NCBI GenBank assembly: GCA_913044145.1
Contig: CAJWOD010000048.1
Span: forward strand, 1 to 8,912
Source: an uncultured Nitrospina sp.
Lineage (GTDB): Bacteria; Nitrospinota; Nitrospinia; Nitrospinales; VA-1
DNA: 8,912 nt
Reading direction: 5' to 3'
Shown here piece after piece: positions 6,122 through 8,912 of the stretch. The translations under genes and the position numbers were made by a program. Under the pieces are notes generated by a model, which saw only the letters and a program-made list of their open reading frames with translations, was not told where the DNA came from and did no database searches. Each line of letters starts with the position of its first letter. Within the stretch, counting starts at the first letter, position 1.

Positions 6122-7933
6122 TTATATGGAATAGTTATGGCCCATAAGAATTTTCTTTTCTTTCAAGTAGTTCTGAATTTTAGTCGATGCTTCTTTTACA
6201 TTCTGGGCTTCATCAGGCGAAATTAAAATATCCGGTTCGCCAGCAGGTTTTGAACTGACCTGTATTTCTACTACTTGATATGGGTTTGCCAATAACTTGA
6301 GATCTTCTTGATCTTCCCTGTGAAACGCATTCGATGTAGAAATCACCACATGCCCGGCATCAAGAAATAGTTTAGCAACTTCGCCCAGTCGCCTTGCAGA
6401 TTCTTCTTCGGAACTTCCTATATCAGCAGAGACTCCTAAATTCACATTTCTTCGATCCAATAGATAGCTTTGGAAATTGTTTTGGAAAAGGCTACGCTCC
6501 AGTGTTCTTGCTAACGGCCCTTTTCCTGACCCTGGTTCGCCCGTAATCAGGATCAGTGCAGCGCTGTGCCCGTTTCGATAAGCGCGTTCTTCTGGTTTAA
6601 TATCGCTTTTGATCCAGTTGAAATCGCGGGTACGAACTTCATCTCTAAGCTTATCTTCTTTTGTTGTCGGGTTATAGGTGGTTATTATTCCACCACCACA
6701 AACATCGTATTCATCGACCAAAACAAAACGTCCCGTGGTCGCGATAGAGCCAAAAAGATCGAAAGCCACAGGTGATCTCGTTTTTAAAGTAAGTTCTGCA
6801 ACATCATTTTTGGCAATGTAATCTTGATTTTTGAGCGTTTCCAAGGTAGAGGCATCAATTGCTTTTTTAAATTCATGAACTTCACATTCTACTTCTTGCG
6901 TGTTGAGCTTAATCGTAAACTTTCTTCCCTTTTCCAACTTTCGTTTCCCCATCCAGAAAACGTTTGCATCAAAAGTTGTCGATACGATGGGTAGCTCGTC
7001 CATCAAGGTGCAGACGTCCCCACGCTCAACAAAAATCTGTTCATCCAAGGTGAATCCGATGGATTCTGAGGAGGTTGCAGCATTAGGTTGTTCGGGAACG
7101 CTCCATGATTCGATTGTTTTAACTATGGCTTTTTTGTTCGAAGGCGAGAAAATAACGCGATCTCCTACTTGGAGTTTGCCCGATTCCACCCTCCCAGCAA
7201 TGATTCTTCGTTCATCAAACTTATATACATCTTGCACTGGAAAGCGGAAGGGGAGATGATCGGGTCTTGGCTTTTTCTCAAACTGATCGAGTATATTTAA
7301 AACAGTTGGCCCTTTGTACCAGGGCATTTCGTCTTTGAGCTCAGCTATATTCGTACCCAGCTTTGCTGAGACAGGGATGAACTCTCTTGCCTCAACGCCT
7401 AAAGATGCTAGAAAATTGGAGTATTCTGTTTTGATTTTGGAATAAACTTTTTCGTCATACCCCACGAGGTCCATTTTGTTTATGACCACCGCTACCTGAG
7501 TGAGACCCAATAGCTTGAGAATATAACCATGGCGGCGAGACTGTTCTTGCACTCCTTCCTTGGCATCTATAAGTAGGAGCGCGGCTTCAGCATCGGCGGC
7601 ACCCGTCACCATATTTTTTAAAAACTCTTTATGGCCCGGGGCATCAATGATGACATATTTTCTTTTCGTCGTATGAAAGAAGATTTGTGAGGTATCGATG
7701 GTGATACCTTGCTCCTGTTCTTCCTGCAAAGCATCCAGCAGGAAAGCGAACTCGAAAGTTTTTCCCTGCTGGTCACAAATGTCTTTTACAAATTGGAGTT
7801 TGCCTTCAGGGAGGCTTCCCGTATCAGAGAGTAGGCGACCCACTAAAGTAGATTTTCCGTGATCCACATGACCTACGATAACCATCCGCATCAAGCGGGT
7901 GGAAAGATCTGGAGCACTTCCGTTATTACCCAT
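6122..7933 (-). CDS. cysN: ATP sulfurylase GTPase subunit CysN fused to a degenerate APS-kinase (CysC)-like domain
   Basis: This 603-aa protein has residues 1 to about 435 as the CysN part: a translational-GTPase domain with GHVDHGKST (21-29), GITIDTS (76-82), DAPGH (97-101), NKMD (152-155) and SAK (189-191), then two beta-barrel domains. With CysD it makes APS and pyrophosphate from sulfate and ATP, driven by GTP hydrolysis. Residues from about 455 resemble CysC (GHSAALILITG, then RRLGEVAKLFLDAGHVV), but active motifs are altered. The P-loop reads GEPGSGKG (Ser/Thr after Lys lost), DGDN is DRRN (493-496), the ENIRR region is shortened, and the SFISP loop with its Ser reads STSNAF. The basic lid segment before the C-terminal helices is absent, leaving about 150 residues rather than 200. 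PAPS synthesis by this domain is therefore doubtful. The ATG abuts the cysD stop (TAAATG), with GAGGG 9 nt upstream inside cysD, indicating coupled translation. Confidence 0.94.
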   Translation of the reverse strand: MGNNGSAPDLSTRLMRMVIVGHVDHGKSTLVGRLLSDTGSLPEGKLQFVKDICDQQGKTFEFAFLLDALQEEQEQGITIDTSQIFFHTTKRKYVIIDAPGHKEFLKNMVTGAADAEAALLLIDAKEGVQEQSRRHGYILKLLGLTQVAVVINKMDLVGYDEKVYSKIKTEYSNFLASLGVEAREFIPVSAKLGTNIAELKDEMPWYKGPTVLNILDQFEKKPRPDHLPFRFPVQDVYKFDERRIIAGRVESGKLQVGDRVIFSPSNKKAIVKTIESWSVPEQPNAATSSESIGFTLDEQIFVERGDVCTLMDELPIVSTTFDANVFWMGKRKLEKGRKFTIKLNTQEVECEVHEFKKAIDASTLETLKNQDYIAKNDVAELTLKTRSPVAFDLFGSIATTGRFVLVDEYDVCGGGIITTYNPTTKEDKLRDEVRTRDFNWIKSDIKPEERAYRNGHSAALILITGEPGSGKGPLARTLERSLFQNNFQSYLLDRRNVNLGVSADIGSSEEESARRLGEVAKLFLDAGHVVISTSNAFHREDQEDLKLLANPYQVVEIQVSSKPAGEPDILISPDEAQNVKEASTKIQNYLKEKKILMGHNYSI

Positions 7934-8737
7934 TTACATATACCCTCGGGCTCGAAGTTTTTGCATCGCGTAGGTATTTTCCTGATCCTGTGCCCTGCCA
8001 GAACGTTCTGCTGTGGTTGCGTTTTTTAACTCTTCAACAATCTCTTCTACATTTTTTGCATTAGAATCTATGGTACCTGTGCAAGGCGCACAGCCTAAAG
8101 AACGATAACGTTTACCCTCGGGGGTTGCAAAATAGAGATCTATAATAGGGATGTTCTCTCGCAAAATATATTCCCATACGTTCAATTCCGTCCAATGAAG
8201 AATGGGATGTATCCGGATATGTGTATCGTCCGAAAATTTAGTTTTATATTGATCCCATAACTCGGGAGGCTGGTCTTTAAAATTCCATTCAAAGTTTTTG
8301 TCTCGTGGCGAGAAATAGCGTTCTTTGGCACGAGTGCCTTCCTCATCGCGGCGGATACCGAGAATAAGTCCAGTGTAGCCTTCTTGCTCCATGATGCATT
8401 GCAGACCCTGCGTTTTAAGAGCTTCACAGCATACGATGCGCCCTTTTTCGTGGTTCATCCCCTCATCCAGAGCTTTCTGATTTTTTCCAACTACCAGGTT
8501 TAATCCCCACTCCTTTGCATAAAAGTCGCGGTATTCGATCATTGCTGGGATTTTATAGGTAGTGTCTATATGCACCAGAGGAATGGGGCAATGCCCAAAA
8601 AAGGCCTTGCGTGCAAGCCAGAGCATTATTGTTGAATCCTTACCGATCGACCACAGCATGGCAAGGTTTTTAAAGTTTTTATAAGCCTCACGGAGGATAT
8701 ATATACTTTGGTTTTCAAGCTCGTCTAGGTGATCCAT
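7934..8737 (-). CDS. cysD: sulfate adenylyltransferase subunit 2 (ATP sulfurylase catalytic subunit)
   Basis: This 267-aa catalytic subunit of bacterial ATP sulfurylase belongs to the PP-loop ATP pyrophosphatase superfamily. SIGKDS (30-35) is the PP-loop that binds the ATP phosphates. HIDTTYK (57-63), GIRRDEEGTRAKER (127-140), HPILHWTELNVW (177-188) and RYRSLGCAPCTG (210-221) follow in the family order. The protein ends with the usual ERSGRAQD and RARGYM tail. E. coli CysD is about 300 residues, so this is a shorter variant with no core motif missing. It forms a complex with CysN, whose gene follows with no gap. ATG 8737 is the only reasonable start, because the codons upstream contain no alternative. 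AAGGA (8755-8751) is the ribosome site, at a rather long 13-nt spacing. The promoter is probably further right, outside the window or in the upstream gene. Confidence 0.96.
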   Translation of the reverse strand: MDHLDELENQSIYILREAYKNFKNLAMLWSIGKDSTIMLWLARKAFFGHCPIPLVHIDTTYKIPAMIEYRDFYAKEWGLNLVVGKNQKALDEGMNHEKGRIVCCEALKTQGLQCIMEQEGYTGLILGIRRDEEGTRAKERYFSPRDKNFEWNFKDQPPELWDQYKTKFSDDTHIRIHPILHWTELNVWEYILRENIPIIDLYFATPEGKRYRSLGCAPCTGTIDSNAKNVEEIVEELKNATTAERSGRAQDQENTYAMQKLRARGYM

Positions 8738-8750
8738 GTAATATAATAAT

Positions 8751-8755
8751 TCCTT
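8751..8755 (-). promoter_or_regulatory. ribosome binding site of cysD
   Basis: AAGGA on the - strand, 13 nt before the ATG. The spacing is longer than ideal. The site lies 3 nt beyond the stop of the putative upstream gene. Confidence 0.4.
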
Positions 8756-8758
8756 AAA

Positions 8759-8912
8759 TTAAAACCCACGGTAATATTTCCCATGGTTTTTAATATATAT
8801 TTTATAAAGATCTTTGTCGGATTCCCCGTCCGCTTTTGGCGGGCCGATTTTTAGTAGAAAGTCTACTTTATCCTGATTTATCAATAGAATCAAGGGGGAC
8901 GGTGATTTTACG
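8759..8912 (-). CDS. possible 3' end of an unidentified gene upstream of cysD
   Basis: On the - strand one frame stays open from base 8911 to the stop TAA at 8761-8759, giving 50 residues that end KNHGKYYRGF. It would end 21 nt before the cysD ATG, which fits an operon. I recognise no family. The composition (hydrophobic PLILLINQDKVDFLLKI, then charged ESDKDLYKIYIKN) looks protein-like. A 50-codon opening in AT-rich DNA could also be chance, and a GC-rich hairpin lies inside it (8828-8844). If it is not coding, this stretch is the cysD leader. Confidence 0.5.
   Translation of the reverse strand, partial: VKSPSPLILLINQDKVDFLLKIGPPKADGESDKDLYKIYIKNHGKYYRGF

Noticed and set aside
6122..6560. 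Reading the degenerate kinase domain as a sequencing frameshift
   Set aside because: The frame is continuous, the conserved RRLGEVAKLF helix is intact between altered motifs, and the substitutions are in-frame residue changes rather than a scrambled segment.
6900..7259. Plus-strand frame of 119 codons inside the CysN-type gene
   Set aside because: It is antisense to conserved CysN domains, and its composition is what a shadow frame would give.
1..8912. Mobile element, phage, CRISPR or defence island
   Set aside because: No transposase, integrase, terminal repeats, repeat-spacer array, toxin pair or tRNA boundary is visible, and all recognised genes are metabolic.

Overview
The window is bacterial: dense short genes, Shine-Dalgarno sites, and an ATP sulfurylase of the bacterial CysD/CysN type. 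It is AT-rich (about 40% GC by eye) with uniform base use and no sign of phage, transposon, CRISPR, tRNA or rRNA. A free-living Gram-negative-like organism is likely. A marine proteobacterial or Nitrospinota-type lineage would fit, but the sequence alone does not fix the taxon. No intergenic gap exceeds about 160 bases.

Left half (1-4716, all + strand): the 3' part of a PLP-dependent class I aminotransferase; a MoeB/ThiF-type E1-like adenylyltransferase fused to a C-terminal rhodanese domain; a classical short-chain dehydrogenase/reductase with a TTG start; a phosphomannomutase/phosphoglucomutase; and a small glyoxalase-fold protein whose GTG start overlaps the mutase stop. The moeB-SDR spacing (17 nt) and the 4-nt mutase-glyoxalase overlap suggest co-transcription, although the functions are mixed housekeeping metabolism.

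Middle (4717-5712): an 8-bp inverted repeat lies between the convergent glyoxalase gene and a 123-aa charged protein of unknown function (- strand). A 157-nt divergent promoter region with back-to-back -35-like elements follows, and then a 115-aa polytopic membrane protein of unknown function (+ strand).

Right half (5713-8912, all - strand): a sulfate-activation cluster read right to left. It begins with a possible partial gene at the window edge. Next come cysD (ATP sulfurylase small subunit) and a cysN-type GTPase fused to an APS-kinase-like domain, with cysD and cysN abutting as TAAATG. After 103 nt with its own promoter-like sequence comes a plant-type [2Fe-2S] ferredoxin. CysD and CysN would make APS from sulfate and ATP at the cost of GTP hydrolysis.

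The main oddity is the fused CysC-like domain. It keeps the overall APS-kinase framework, but nearly every catalytic motif is altered and the substrate-lid region is missing. It is probably a pseudokinase, perhaps structural or regulatory as in the C-terminal domain of fungal ATP sulfurylase. If so, the product of this locus would be APS unless a separate CysC exists elsewhere. The ferredoxin downstream is a plausible electron carrier for later reductive steps, but that link is inferred only from proximity.
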